A DNA stretch of 18,975 bases from an uncultured Actinomyces sp. (GTDB taxonomy: Bacteria > Actinomycetota > Actinomycetes > Actinomycetales > Actinomycetaceae): positions 1 through 18,975 of the forward strand of contig CAJZDJ010000033.1 of assembly GCA_915063485.1 (NCBI GenBank), in the 5' to 3' direction. A model generated the notes under the pieces. It was given only the letters and a program-made list of their open reading frames with translations. It had not been told where the DNA came from and ran no database searches. A program made the position numbers and the translations under genes. Below are positions 1-7,451 of this stretch, piece after piece. Position 1 is the stretch's first letter. Each line of letters opens with the position of its first letter.

Positions 1-2428
1 GCAGCGCCGCCATGTATTCGACCGGGTAATTGGCTTTTAAGTAGGCGGTCCAGTAAGACACCACACCATAGGCGGCCGAGTGCGCCTTGTTGAAGGCATA
101 GGCACTGAAGGGCACCACAATATCCCATAGGGTTTTAATGGACTCTTCAGAGTAGCCATTGTCCAGCATCCCCTGGCGGAAGCCCACAAATTCTTTAGCC
201 AGAATCTCAGGCTTTTTCTTACCCATAGCTTTACGCAGCTTATCTGCTTTACCCATGGAGAAACCGGCCAGCTTCTGAGCAATCTGCATAACCTGCTCCT
301 GATACACGATCAGGCCGTAGGTGGTAGACAAAATCGGCTCCAGCACCTGGGCTAGCTCAGGGTGAATAGCCTCAATTTTTTGTACGCCATTTTTACGCAG
401 CGCATACTTAGTGTGCGAGTCTGCCCCCATAGGACCGGGGCGGTAGAGGGCGCCCACAGCCGAAATGTCTTCAAAGTTGTCAGGACGCATTAGCCGCAGC
501 AGCGTGCGCATGCCCCCACCATCTAGCTGGAAAACACCTAGGGTTTCGCCGCGTGAGAGCAGCTCATAGGTTTTTTTATCATCCAGCGGCACATTGTCTA
601 TGTCTAGAGCTGGTTTGCCGTTGCCAGTGATGTTCACTAGCGCATCGGAAATGACTGTCAGGTTACGCAACCCCAAAAAGTCCATTTTGAGCAGCCCCAG
701 GGTTTCGCAGGTAGGGTAGTCAAACTGGGTGATGACGGCGCCGTCCTGCACGCGCTGCATCATGGGGATTACATCCGTGAGCGTCTTAGAGGACATGATT
801 ACCGCACAGGCGTGCACACCCCACTGGCGAGTCATGCCTTCCAGGCCGCGCGCTAAGCCCACAATGCGTTTAACGTCGGCGTCTTCCTCATAGAGTTTAC
901 GGAACTCTTCAGCCTCGCCGTAACGCTCATGTTCTTTATCGAAAATACCGTTTACGGGGATATCCTTGCCCTGCACCCCGGGGGGCATGGCTTTAGTTAG
1001 CCGCTCCCCCATGGCGTAGGGGTAGCCCATGACGCGGGCAGAGTCTTTAAGCGCCTGCTTAGCTTTAATGACGCCGTATGTGACCACCTGGGAGACGCGG
1101 TCTGAGCCGTATTTACCGCGTACATATTCGATTACTTCATCACGACGACGCTCGTCAAAGTCGACGTCGATATCAGGCATTGAGATACGTTCAGGGTTTA
1201 GGAAGCGCTCAAAAATCAGGCCGTGCTCAAGTGGGTTCAGCTCGGTGATACCCATAGCGTAAGCCACCATGGAGCCGGCTCCTGAACCACGCCCCGGTCC
1301 TACACGAATACCGTGGCGCTTGGCCCAGTTAATGTAGTCGGCTACCACCAGGAAGTAGCCGGGGAAACCCATCTGTACAATCACGCCGATTTCGTATTCG
1401 GCCTGCTTACGGCACTCTTCTGGAATATTGCCGTTGAAACGGCGCTCCATGCCTTTCCAGCATTCCTTAATGAACCAGCTTTCGTCGGTCTCCCCCTGAG
1501 GCACGTCAAATACCGGCATGTAGTTGGCGCCCTCATCGGCGGTAGCGAAGTGAATATCGCACTGCTGGGCTACTAGCAGCGTGTTGTCGCAGGCACCGGG
1601 AAAATCGGCAAATAGCCGACGCATTTCCGCAGCTGGACGCAGGTAGTAAGAGTCGCCGTCGAACTTAAAACGATCCGGGTCAGAAAGCACTGAGCCAGAG
1701 TTGATACACAGCATGGCGTCCTGGATTTCGCGGTCTGTGGGCTTTACATAGTGCGAATCGTTTGTGGCCAGCAGCGGGGCGTTGAGGTCAGCTGATAGGC
1801 GCAGCAGATCCTTGGTCACGCGGCGCTCAATTTCTAGGCCGTGGTCCATGATTTCTACGTAGAAGAAATCTTTGCCGAAAATGTCTTGGAATTCGCCAGC
1901 TGCACGCAGAGCTTCGTCATATTGGCCCAGGCGCAGGCGGGTTTGAATCTCGCCACTGGGGCAGGCAGTAGTGCCAATCAGGCCCTTGCTGTAGCGCGAG
2001 AGCAACTCACGGTCCATACGTGGGCTTTTACCCCACTGGCCTTCTAGGGAGGCGTAGGAATCTAGCCGCATGAGGTTGTGTAGGCCCTCATTATTGCGGC
2101 TAAGCAGGGTCATGTGGGTGTAGGAGCCACGGGCAGAGACGTCGTCGCTACGCTGAGATTCATCACCCCAGAACACACGGGTTTTATCGAAGCGACTGGT
2201 GCCTGGGGTCATATAGGCTTCGACGCCGATAATTGGCTTGATCCCGGCCTTTTTGCAAGCGTTGTAGAACTCGTAGGCCCCAAACATGTAGCCGTGGTCG
2301 GTGATAGCTAGCGCGCTCATTTCTTGGCGCACTGCCTCAGCTACATAGCTAGAGATTTTGCCAGCCCCATCCAGCATGGAATAGTCGGTGTGGACATGGA
2401 GGTGCACGAAGGAATCACTAGCGGTCAT
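1..2428 (-). CDS. dnaE: DNA polymerase III alpha subunit (DnaE1 type), 3' end outside window
   Basis: This encodes the replicative polymerase of the chromosome. The frame is open from an ATG at 2428 to the window edge, giving 809 residues of a protein that is usually about 1,150-1,200 long. The N-terminal PHP domain keeps its metal-binding residues: HLHVH at 9-13, ITDHG at 42-46, GVEAY at 68-72, a His at 105, TTACPSGE at 153-160 and NDSHY at 223-227. The family can use these for 3'-5' proofreading. The polymerase core has the acidic motif PDIDVDFD at 418-425 and a third Asp in LKMDFLG (D583). GRGSGAGS at 379-386 and YRPGPMG at 662-668 are also typical of the family. The missing part would carry the fingers end, the clamp-binding motif and the OB fold. 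It is separated from the gene upstream by 210 bases and looks independently transcribed. Identification is secure. Confidence 0.97.
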   Translation of the reverse strand, partial: MTASDSFVHLHVHTDYSMLDGAGKISSYVAEAVRQEMSALAITDHGYMFGAYEFYNACKKAGIKPIIGVEAYMTPGTSRFDKTRVFWGDESQRSDDVSARGSYTHMTLLSRNNEGLHNLMRLDSYASLEGQWGKSPRMDRELLSRYSKGLIGTTACPSGEIQTRLRLGQYDEALRAAGEFQDIFGKDFFYVEIMDHGLEIERRVTKDLLRLSADLNAPLLATNDSHYVKPTDREIQDAMLCINSGSVLSDPDRFKFDGDSYYLRPAAEMRRLFADFPGACDNTLLVAQQCDIHFATADEGANYMPVFDVPQGETDESWFIKECWKGMERRFNGNIPEECRKQAEYEIGVIVQMGFPGYFLVVADYINWAKRHGIRVGPGRGSGAGSMVAYAMGITELNPLEHGLIFERFLNPERISMPDIDVDFDERRRDEVIEYVRGKYGSDRVSQVVTYGVIKAKQALKDSARVMGYPYAMGERLTKAMPPGVQGKDIPVNGIFDKEHERYGEAEEFRKLYEEDADVKRIVGLARGLEGMTRQWGVHACAVIMSSKTLTDVIPMMQRVQDGAVITQFDYPTCETLGLLKMDFLGLRNLTVISDALVNITGNGKPALDIDNVPLDDKKTYELLSRGETLGVFQLDGGGMRTLLRLMRPDNFEDISAVGALYRPGPMGADSHTKYALRKNGVQKIEAIHPELAQVLEPILSTTYGLIVYQEQVMQIAQKLAGFSMGKADKLRKAMGKKKPEILAKEFVGFRQGMLDNGYSEESIKTLWDIVVPFSAYAFNKAHSAAYGVVSYWTAYLKANYPVEYMAAL

Positions 2429-2434
2429 AGGTGC

Positions 2435-2440
2435 ATTGTA
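2435..2440 (-). promoter_or_regulatory. Putative -10 box of a leaderless dnaE transcript
   Basis: On the minus strand TACAAT lies six bases before the dnaE ATG at 2428. That spacing puts the expected transcription start at or next to the A of the start codon. No purine-rich Shine-Dalgarno sequence precedes the ATG. Leaderless mRNAs are common in Actinobacteria. No good -35 hexamer is visible upstream, which is frequent for such promoters. This is inferred from sequence only. Confidence 0.45.
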
Positions 2441-2587
2441 TGGGCCCTAAGCTAGCTTTGCCTTAACCTATCGCGGTGAGAAATACCTGGCTAGCTCGGC
2501 GTGGCAAGTGGCAGTCATGATGCGCCCGCAGCCTTTGTCATCTGCGATACGCACGGCCTTGCTTTAAGCGTGGCTACAGGCAGCGCG

Positions 2588-2612
2588 ACTACAGGCGCCT
2601 GGTATTTGTAGT
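2588..2612. repeat. Inverted repeat in the rluA-type/dnaE gap
   Basis: ACTACA (2588-2593) pairs with TGTAGT (2607-2612). The loop contains the 10-base palindrome CAGGCGCCTG (2592-2601, overlapping the stem edge). A direct repeat CTACAGGC occurs at 2574-2581 and 2589-2596. The element follows the stop codon of the pseudouridine synthase by about 27 bases. It could form a hairpin at that transcript's 3' end, but no T-rich tail follows on the minus strand. I see no gene in 2429-2638. Confidence 0.25.
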
Positions 2613-2638
2613 GCCGTCGCTTTTCTACGCCACTGGTT

Positions 2639-3556
2639 TTAAAGCCGTACTACCTCTAGGGCGTGGGCTAGGTCAGCGCTGTATTGGCTGGTGAAGGTCA
2701 CTCTTTGGGCGGTGGCCGGGTGGGTTAGGCTCAGCTCGACGGCGTGCAGCCACTGGCGCTTTAAACCGGTTTCTTGGCTTAGCTGCGGATCTGCCCCATA
2801 GGTTTCATCGCCCACGCAGGGGTGGCCAACTGCGCTCATATGCACCCTGATTTGGTGGGTGCGGCCAGTTTCCAAATGAATTTCTAGCAGTGAGGCGCGC
2901 GGCATGGCTTCAATCATGTCGTAGTGGGTGCGCGAGGCTCGGCCACCCTCAATAATGGCCATTTTCCACTCTCTAGAGGGGTGGCGCCCAATTGGCGCAT
3001 CAATTGTGCCGCTGGTGGGATCAGGATGGCCTTGCACTAACGTATGGTAGATCTTGTCTACGCTATGCTCACGAAACTGCTGTTTTAAGCTGGAATAGGC
3101 GTATTCGCTGCGGGCTACCACCATCACTCCACTGGTGCCCACATCTAGACGTGAAACGATGCCTTGACGCTCAGCAGCCCCGGAGGTGGTGACCGAAATA
3201 TTGCGGGCTTTAAGGGCACCTAACACATCAGGCCCGTCCCAGCCCATGGAGGGGTGGGCGGCAATTCCGGCAGGTTTATCAACTACTACTAGGTCATCAT
3301 CGACATAGATAATGCCCAGGTCGTCAACCTGTCGGGCCACCGGCTCGGAGCTACGCGGCTGAGGTAGATCCACTTCCAGCATTGAGCCACCTGGCAGGCG
3401 GTCAGATTTAGTTAGCACATTGCCCTCAGACACTACCCGCCCTTGAGCGCATAGTTCCCCGGCTTTAGTACGGCTGAGGCCTAACATGCGTGCCAGTGCG
3501 CTATCTACCCGCTGACCATCTAGACCATCGGGAACCGGAAGCACTCTGAAGCTCAT
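2639..3556 (-). CDS. RluA-family RNA pseudouridine synthase
   Basis: This predicted enzyme isomerises uridine to pseudouridine in structured RNA, most likely 23S rRNA. The N-terminus (about 12-60) is an S4-type RNA-binding domain with [14 protein letters not shown] at 17-30. The catalytic domain follows, with the family motif SRLDVGTSG at 135-143, where D138 is the expected nucleophile. It also has DKPAG at 93-97 and the late GRTHQIRVH motif. I chose the ATG at 3556 because AGGAG lies five bases upstream; the frame stays open for 21 more codons, but those starts lack a ribosome site and the added residues do not resemble the family. This gives 305 residues, a normal length. It follows lspA by 37 bases, an arrangement common in Gram-positive bacteria, and is probably cotranscribed with it. 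The exact target uridine cannot be called. Confidence 0.93.
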   Translation of the reverse strand: MSFRVLPVPDGLDGQRVDSALARMLGLSRTKAGELCAQGRVVSEGNVLTKSDRLPGGSMLEVDLPQPRSSEPVARQVDDLGIIYVDDDLVVVDKPAGIAAHPSMGWDGPDVLGALKARNISVTTSGAAERQGIVSRLDVGTSGVMVVARSEYAYSSLKQQFREHSVDKIYHTLVQGHPDPTSGTIDAPIGRHPSREWKMAIIEGGRASRTHYDMIEAMPRASLLEIHLETGRTHQIRVHMSAVGHPCVGDETYGADPQLSQETGLKRQWLHAVELSLTHPATAQRVTFTSQYSADLAHALEVVRL

Positions 3557-3593
3557 GCTAACTCCTGATAATAGATTTAAAGTTAACCGCTGC

Positions 3594-4088
3594 TTATGAC
3601 TTGCTTTGGCTACCATCAAGGTTACGCCCCATGGTGGTCAGCCACACTACTGCGACGCCGGCGGCCACAATCGCTATATCAGCTACGTTGCCCACAAAAG
3701 CGCCGTTGTAATCAATAAAGTCCACCACATGGCCGCGCCCAAAGCCGGGGCTACGCAGCAGGCGGTCGATAAGGTTTCCTACCGCTCCCCCTAGCACTGC
3801 CCCCAGAATCAGGGCCCAGGGCAGGTATTTAAGTTTGCGGCTTAGATAGATCACCGCTGCACTAACTAGCACCGCTAAAACCGTAATCACCCAGGTGTAT
3901 TGGCTCCCTAGGGAGAAGGATGCACCAGCGTTATGCACCAGCACTAAACCTAAAAAATCTCCTACTAGTTTGATCTGTTGGCCCTGCCCCAATGCGTTAA
4001 GGGCCCAGATTTTGCTTAGCTGATCTGCGGCCACTACAGCTAGGGCTACTGACCAAAACCAGATGAGATTTTTTAGGTGTGCATCCAT
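3594..4088 (-). CDS. lspA: Lipoprotein signal peptidase (signal peptidase II)
   Basis: LspA is an integral membrane aspartic protease that cleaves the signal peptide of diacylglyceryl-modified prolipoproteins before the lipobox cysteine. The 164-residue protein has four hydrophobic segments, at about 9-27, 66-82, 90-104 and 131-151. It carries the two catalytic motifs: GNLIDR at 104-109 (D108) and NVAD at 134-137 (D137). VVDFID at 121-126 and HNAGASFS at 52-59 are further family signatures. The ATG at 4088 has a modest AGGGA upstream. The gene sits between divIVA and an rRNA-modifying enzyme. It is not preceded by an obvious promoter beyond the hairpin at 4119-4143, so it may depend partly on read-through. 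Length and motifs are standard. Confidence 0.96.
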   Translation of the reverse strand: MDAHLKNLIWFWSVALAVVAADQLSKIWALNALGQGQQIKLVGDFLGLVLVHNAGASFSLGSQYTWVITVLAVLVSAAVIYLSRKLKYLPWALILGAVLGGAVGNLIDRLLRSPGFGRGHVVDFIDYNGAFVGNVADIAIVAAGVAVVWLTTMGRNLDGSQSKS

Positions 4089-4118
4089 GACTGTTCCCTA
4101 CTAACCAGACACGCAAAC

Positions 4119-4143
4119 GGCGAGGGCTTAAAAAACCCTCGCC
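4119..4143 (-). terminator. Hairpin after divIVA, probable terminator
   Basis: A perfect 8-base GC-rich stem (GGCGAGGG at 4119-4126 with CCCTCGCC at 4136-4143) encloses a 9-base A/T-rich loop. It lies 26 bases past the divIVA stop codon and 30 bases before the lspA ATG. On the minus strand the bases that follow are GTTTGCGTGT, an imperfect U tract. Termination of the divIVA transcript may therefore be partial, leaving some read-through into lspA. Confidence 0.6.
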
Positions 4144-4169
4144 GCAGCAATTTTAAGCTTGGGATAGTC

Positions 4170-4787
4170 TCACAGACCCAGGTTGCTCTGGCCGCCGCCG
4201 GAAGTGTCCTCGACGGTGTTGAGCAGGTTGGTCAGGTAAGAACGCAGGCGAGTGCGGTAGTCGCTCTCGAAGCGACGCAGCTCGTCAATCTTGTGCTCCA
4301 GGTTGGCGCGTTCCTTCTCAAGCTGAGATAGGGTCTGGTTGCGCTGGTTTTCAGCTTCACGGGTAAGCTGTTCACCGGTGGCGCGAGCCTCGGTAACGAT
4401 ACGCTCACGCTCGGCCTTACCCTTGGCGACGTATTCGTCGTGCAGACGCTGGGCCATCTCGAGCATGGCAGCAGCAGACTCGGCATTGTTGCCACTGGGC
4501 TCGATCTTGGGGGTCTCTACAATCGGGGACTCGACCACAGGAGCAACCGGAGCCACCGGGGATACCGGGGTGGCGGTTACTACCGGAGCGCCTTCGCTCA
4601 GCTCGGCAACGCGAGCGTTAGCAGCATCGAGCTTGGCCTTGAGCTCGGCGTTTTCGTTCTCCAGGTCGCGCATGGCCTCGACGATTTGGTCAAGGAACTC
4701 GTCAACTTCGTCCTGGTCGTAGCCCTCACGGAACTTGGTGGGCTGGAACTTCTTGTTGAGGACGTCATCAGCGGTTAGCTGCGTCAT
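4170..4787 (-). CDS. divIVA: DivIVA/Wag31 polar growth protein
   Basis: In Actinobacteria this coiled-coil scaffold assembles at curved membrane of the poles and septum and directs cell-wall synthesis there. The N-terminal head (1-42) has LTADDVLNKKF and the membrane-binding stretch PTKFREGYDQDEVDEFLD, with the conserved Phe-Arg pair at F19-R20. A first coiled coil spans about 36-66. A Pro/Val/Thr-rich linker (about 68-98) follows, then a long second coiled coil (about 104-190) and a short Gly-rich tail. I start it at the ATG at 4787, which has GAGGT six bases upstream; an ATG 15 bases earlier lacks a ribosome site. The result is 205 residues. It follows a gene encoding four head domains, and its own upstream spacer holds a candidate promoter and dyad repeats. 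Function is well supported by family and by position next to yggT/sepF. Confidence 0.95.
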   Translation of the reverse strand: MTQLTADDVLNKKFQPTKFREGYDQDEVDEFLDQIVEAMRDLENENAELKAKLDAANARVAELSEGAPVVTATPVSPVAPVAPVVESPIVETPKIEPSGNNAESAAAMLEMAQRLHDEYVAKGKAERERIVTEARATGEQLTREAENQRNQTLSQLEKERANLEHKIDELRRFESDYRTRLRSYLTNLLNTVEDTSGGGQSNLGL

Positions 4788-4849
4788 CTCGTTACCTCGC
4801 ATTTGCTTTGGGGTCTTTGCAGGACTCCAGCGCGGAGCCCACTTCCTTT

Positions 4850-4879
4850 AGACTACAACAAGATACACAATTGTGACAC
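4850..4879 (-). promoter_or_regulatory. Candidate divIVA promoter
   Basis: On the minus strand GTGTCA (4874-4879) lies 18 bases before TAGTCT (4850-4855). The latter fits the relaxed actinobacterial -10 pattern TANNNT. This would give a leader of about 55 bases before the ATG at 4787. The -35 and most of the spacer fall inside the dyad at 4855-4886. This is a pattern judgement only. Confidence 0.35.
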
Positions 4880-4886
4880 TTGTTGT
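4855..4886. promoter_or_regulatory. 32-base dyad symmetry upstream of divIVA, possible operator
   Basis: The arms ACAACAAG (4855-4862) and CTTGTTGT (4879-4886) are exact reverse complements. The centre is the perfect 10-base palindrome CACAATTGTG (4866-4875). Only the two intervening triplets break the symmetry, so 13 of 16 positions per half match. It covers the -35 and spacer of the candidate divIVA promoter, which suggests a dimeric regulator site. A hairpin role is less likely because no U-rich tail follows on the minus strand. Confidence 0.5.
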
Positions 4887-4962
4887 TTTTGTTACCAGTG
4901 GGAATTGGGATAATCCCCAGCCGGCCGGATGGGAGTTAGCACAACCCGTGCATATACTTCCC

Positions 4963-4984
4963 CTGCCAGCTAGGTAGCCGGCAG
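4963..4984. repeat. Imperfect hairpin in the divIVA upstream spacer
   Basis: CTGCCAGCT (4963-4971) pairs with AGCCGGCAG (4976-4984) with one mismatch and a 4-base loop. Nearby small palindromes are GGGATAATCCC (4907-4917) and AAGGC/GCCTT around 5021-5033. The hairpin lies about 70 bases past the stop codon of the four-head DivIVA gene and could stabilise or end its transcript, but it has no U tract on the minus strand. The spacer 4788-5051 holds no gene that I can support. Confidence 0.3.
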
Positions 4985-5051
4985 CTACATACAACGGTTT
5001 GTACCACTTAAGGCTACCTCAAGGCTGCGCCTTATGGCAGGATTTACGCGC

Positions 5052-5717
5052 TTAAGCGTGTTCTTCCCAGTACTCAAGGCTGGACACTACCCGATCCAAG
5101 AACTCATCAACGTAGTCCTGCTCATAGCCAACTGTGAAAAATTTAGTTGGAGTAAAGCGTGCAGCTTCCACATCCTTTGAGCTAAGTAGTTTAACGTTGG
5201 AACCGCGTTCATAGCTAGCCAACGCTTCAACTACTTTAGCTAGTAGGTCATCAACTTCCTCACAAGCATAGCCTTCGAAAAATTTATGCCTAGGGAACTG
5301 AGCACTACTAACTGCACTAGAACTTAGCACATTAATATCGGTTGCTTGGCGCACAGCGACAGTTGGCTGCTCAGTTGCTTGGTGGGAGCTATCAGCACTG
5401 GCATCATCTGACTGCGTAACCTCGGGGCTACCGTCGTAACGTTTTTCCCACACTCCTAGCGCCTTAGCTGCCTGATGTAGCAGGTCATTTACCGCTAGGC
5501 GGTCGTAGCCTTTAGTGAAGCTAACCGAGTCGAAACGGTAATTTAGCACTTCGCTAGCTTTAACAGCGCGTGCCGGCAAGATCGCCATGTCCAGCTCATA
5601 GGCGCTTAAGGTGGCAGCTATGCGATCGACTAGGTCATTTACTTGATCCTGGTTGTAGGCCTGACGCATAAATGTAGTGGGAAGCTGCGTTTCGCGCACT
5701 TGTATGGCAGTAAGCAA
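5052..5717 (-). CDS. Protein with four tandem DivIVA-type head domains
   Basis: The 221-residue protein consists of four copies of the short DivIVA N-terminal head and lacks the coiled coils that normally follow it. The copies are at about 2-41, 47-91, 128-170 and 176-218, with an acidic Ser/Thr/Gln-rich linker at 92-127. Copy 4 (RFTPTKFFTVGYEQDYVDEFLD) closely matches the head of the neighbouring DivIVA. The aromatic Phe of the membrane-inserting turn is kept in all four, but the adjacent Arg of DivIVA is replaced by M, T, F and F. The start is TTG at 5717, with AGGAGG four bases upstream; no better start exists in frame. It lies between the yggT terminator and divIVA, so it probably has its own promoter. 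A polar or septal membrane-binding or DivIVA-partner role is inference. Proteins with repeated DivIVA heads are known in Actinobacteria but poorly characterised. Its G+C content is lower than that of its neighbours. Confidence 0.85.
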   Translation of the reverse strand: MLTAIQVRETQLPTTFMRQAYNQDQVNDLVDRIAATLSAYELDMAILPARAVKASEVLNYRFDSVSFTKGYDRLAVNDLLHQAAKALGVWEKRYDGSPEVTQSDDASADSSHQATEQPTVAVRQATDINVLSSSAVSSAQFPRHKFFEGYACEEVDDLLAKVVEALASYERGSNVKLLSSKDVEAARFTPTKFFTVGYEQDYVDEFLDRVVSSLEYWEEHA

Positions 5718-5736
5718 ATTTCCTCCTTTAGTCAGG

Positions 5737-5775
5737 TAAATAATAAACCCCGTAATGTCTTTATGACACTACGGG
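5737..5775 (-). terminator. Rho-independent terminator after yggT
   Basis: On the minus strand CCCGTAGTGTC and GACATTACGGG (5775-5765 and 5759-5749) form an 11-base stem with one mismatch and a 5-base loop. The T-rich run GTTTATTATTTA (5748-5737) follows immediately. It lies 26 bases past the yggT stop codon and ends the ftsZ-pgeF-sepF-yggT segment. Confidence 0.85.
5740..5769 (-). promoter_or_regulatory. Candidate promoter of the four-head DivIVA gene
   Basis: On the minus strand GTGTCA (5764-5769) is followed after 18 bases by TATTAT (5740-5745), a 5/6 match to TATAAT. Transcription would start near 5733, leaving a leader of about 16 bases carrying AGGAGG. The -35 lies within the arm of the upstream terminator and the -10 within its T-rich tail. 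The same GTGTCA with an 18-base spacer occurs before divIVA. Low confidence. Confidence 0.35.
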
Positions 5776-5801
5776 ATTTATACCAAGAGTGGGAGAAGGG
5801 C

Positions 5802-6104
5802 TCAGTACGCTGCGCGAATTAACATTCCGATGATGTTTTGAGCGACGTAGATAATGAAGTACAGCGCCAAAAATGCCATATCAATTCCAACTCCACCGAT
5901 CCCCAACGGGGGGATCACCCGGCGCAAAGCCTTCAACGGCGGATCAGTCAACGCATAGACCACGTTGGCCAGGATCAAAACCAGGCCCTTGGGACGCCAG
6001 TTACGCGCAAAAGCACTAACCAGATCGATCACCACACGCAGCAGCAAGATCAGCACATATAGGTTTAACAGGCTGGAAATTATGGACAAAATTGGGGCTA
6101 GCAC
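5802..6104 (-). CDS. YggT family membrane protein
   Basis: This small integral membrane protein of 100 residues has two hydrophobic segments, at about 5-32 and 74-95. Between them is the family signature TDPPLKALRRVIPP (53-66), followed by a Gly-rich turn. In Gram-positive bacteria the gene regularly sits between sepF and divIVA and has been linked to division or membrane organisation, but its biochemical role is not established. The start is GTG at 6104, eight bases after the sepF stop codon. There is no clear ribosome site, so translation is probably coupled to sepF. A strong terminator follows. Identification as a family member is secure; function is not. Confidence 0.9.
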   Translation of the reverse strand: MLAPILSIISSLLNLYVLILLLRVVIDLVSAFARNWRPKGLVLILANVVYALTDPPLKALRRVIPPLGIGGVGIDMAFLALYFIIYVAQNIIGMLIRAAY

Positions 6105-6112
6105 AAATAAAC

Positions 6113-6562
6113 TCAGCTCTGGTTGAAGGGTACGAAGCGGCTTCCGGCGCTGTCCCCATTGCTGTTCTCGATAGCTACGCTATCGGGAGTAAGCAGGAAT
6201 ACTGCTTCAGATACGCGTTCGACAGCACCGTTTAGGCCGTAAACCAGACCCGAGATGAAGTCCACGATACGGCGGGCTTCCTTCGGGTTGATCTGGGTCA
6301 AGTTAACGATAACCGGCGTCCCCTCCCGGTACACCGTGCCAATGTTGACTACATCGTTGTACTTGGTGGGGGTTGCGGTCACAATACGAGCCAGATCGGG
6401 GTTTGGCTCCCGGTCTTCGATGATTGCGTCGTCATAGTAGTCCAGGGATTCGTCTTCGTTCACGTACTCATCCTCAGTTTCCGCGAAGGGCTCAACCAGA
6501 TCGGTCTCAGGTTCAATTTCACTATATCCGAATGCGCTACTCATGCGCTTAAGGGCCTTCAT
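6113..6562 (-). CDS. sepF: Cell division protein SepF
   Basis: SepF binds the FtsZ tail and tethers the Z-ring to the membrane; it serves as the main FtsZ anchor in Actinobacteria, which lack FtsA. The 149-residue protein starts with a short amphipathic segment (MKALKRMSSAFGYS), the expected membrane-targeting helix. A strongly acidic variable region (about 15-55) follows, then the globular SepF core (about 58-135) with NIGTVYREGTPVIVNLT and ARRIVDFISGLVYGLNG. The ATG at 6562 has AGGAG five bases upstream. It lies 78 bases after pgeF, the only gap of any size in the ftsZ-yggT unit. Motifs, length and position agree. Confidence 0.95.
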   Translation of the reverse strand: MKALKRMSSAFGYSEIEPETDLVEPFAETEDEYVNEDESLDYYDDAIIEDREPNPDLARIVTATPTKYNDVVNIGTVYREGTPVIVNLTQINPKEARRIVDFISGLVYGLNGAVERVSEAVFLLTPDSVAIENSNGDSAGSRFVPFNQS

Positions 6563-6640
6563 TTACGCTCCTCTTGGTTGGGCTTGATTAGGGGCGGGGA
6601 CTTCCCCTATTAACTGACGTTACCGGCAGGAATATTAAGG

Positions 6641-7450
6641 TCACGGATTTGTTTCGGCGTGTCCTACAGGTGCGATTAATAGTGCGAAACGCCCGGTATG
6701 GCGGCTGCGTCTATAGGAAAAATAGGCCTCATTTTCAAAAGTACATACTTGCTCGCTAGCAATGTTGGCGCTGGGTAAGCCTGCCTCTAAAAGTTGGCTG
6801 CGCACCAGGGCTTCTAGATCAATCGCAGGCGTACCTTGCCAAGTGCGGCTAGCCGCACCAGGGCTGAGCTTAGCGGCTTGGGCCGCTAAATCTGCAGGGA
6901 CCTCATAGCATTTGCCGCAAATATGGGGGCCAATAAAAGCATGGATAGCGCTAGCTTTAGCTCCACGCTCCACCATCTGCTCCACAGTTTTGGTTGCAAT
7001 AGCTGCCAGGGCCCCACGCCGACCGGCATGTACCGCCGCCACCAGGGCGCCGTCGTCGCTAGCAAGTACTAGCGGCAGACAGTCCGCCACCATCACCGCC
7101 GCCGCATCAGCGCAGCTGGCAACCAAAGCTGAACGCTGCAGCAATAAGGCGTCGGCTTGGGGGGTAGCGGCGGCATCGGCTAGTGCTACCCGATCCCCAT
7201 GCACCTGATCCATCCAGGCAATACGCGCCGGGCGGGCTAAACCTAGCTCTGTCCCAATTAGCCCAGCTAGCTGCTGACGATTAGCCATAACCTTGGCTGA
7301 GCTATCACCAACATGCTTGCCCAAGTTAAAGCCCAGCTCATAGCTGCGGCAGGGGCGGTCATAGGCAACGGCGGTAATCCATACCCGCGCTAAAGGGCCC
7401 ACGGCCCGGCTAAGCACGTGGCTAGGCCGGGCCGAGTAGCTAGATTCCAT
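6641..7450 (-). CDS. pgeF: Peptidoglycan editing factor PgeF (YfiH/LACC1 family)
   Basis: PgeF-family enzymes act on peptidoglycan precursors carrying a wrong first amino acid (L-Ser in place of L-Ala). Relatives also process purine nucleosides; older annotations call them multicopper polyphenol oxidases or laccases. The metal triad is present: H84 in DQVHGD, C124 in ADCLP and H141 in AAVHAGRRG. FNLGKHVGD at 41-49 and IGPHICGKCYEV are further family motifs. I start it at the ATG at 7450, one base after the ftsZ stop codon (TGA-A-ATG), giving 269 residues; the open frame extends 16 codons into ftsZ without a usable start. Translation is likely coupled to ftsZ. The usual Trp of HAGWRG is Arg here. 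Confidence 0.93.
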   Translation of the reverse strand: MESSYSARPSHVLSRAVGPLARVWITAVAYDRPCRSYELGFNLGKHVGDSSAKVMANRQQLAGLIGTELGLARPARIAWMDQVHGDRVALADAAATPQADALLLQRSALVASCADAAAVMVADCLPLVLASDDGALVAAVHAGRRGALAAIATKTVEQMVERGAKASAIHAFIGPHICGKCYEVPADLAAQAAKLSPGAASRTWQGTPAIDLEALVRSQLLEAGLPSANIASEQVCTFENEAYFSYRRSRHTGRFALLIAPVGHAETNP

Positions 7451-7451
7451 T

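Noticed and set aside
2429..2638. A tRNA or small RNA gene in the gap before dnaE, suggested by the direct and inverted repeats
   Set aside because: No cloverleaf, CCA end or conserved T-loop is visible; only short repeats are present.
3557..3619. A possible 21-residue extension of the pseudouridine synthase, overlapping lspA
   Set aside because: The ATG at 3556 has AGGAG at ideal spacing and the protein then begins as expected for the family.
5052..5717. The four-head DivIVA gene as a decayed pseudogene of divIVA
   Set aside because: The frame is intact, has a strong AGGAGG site, and all four domains keep their core residues, which suggests an expressed gene.
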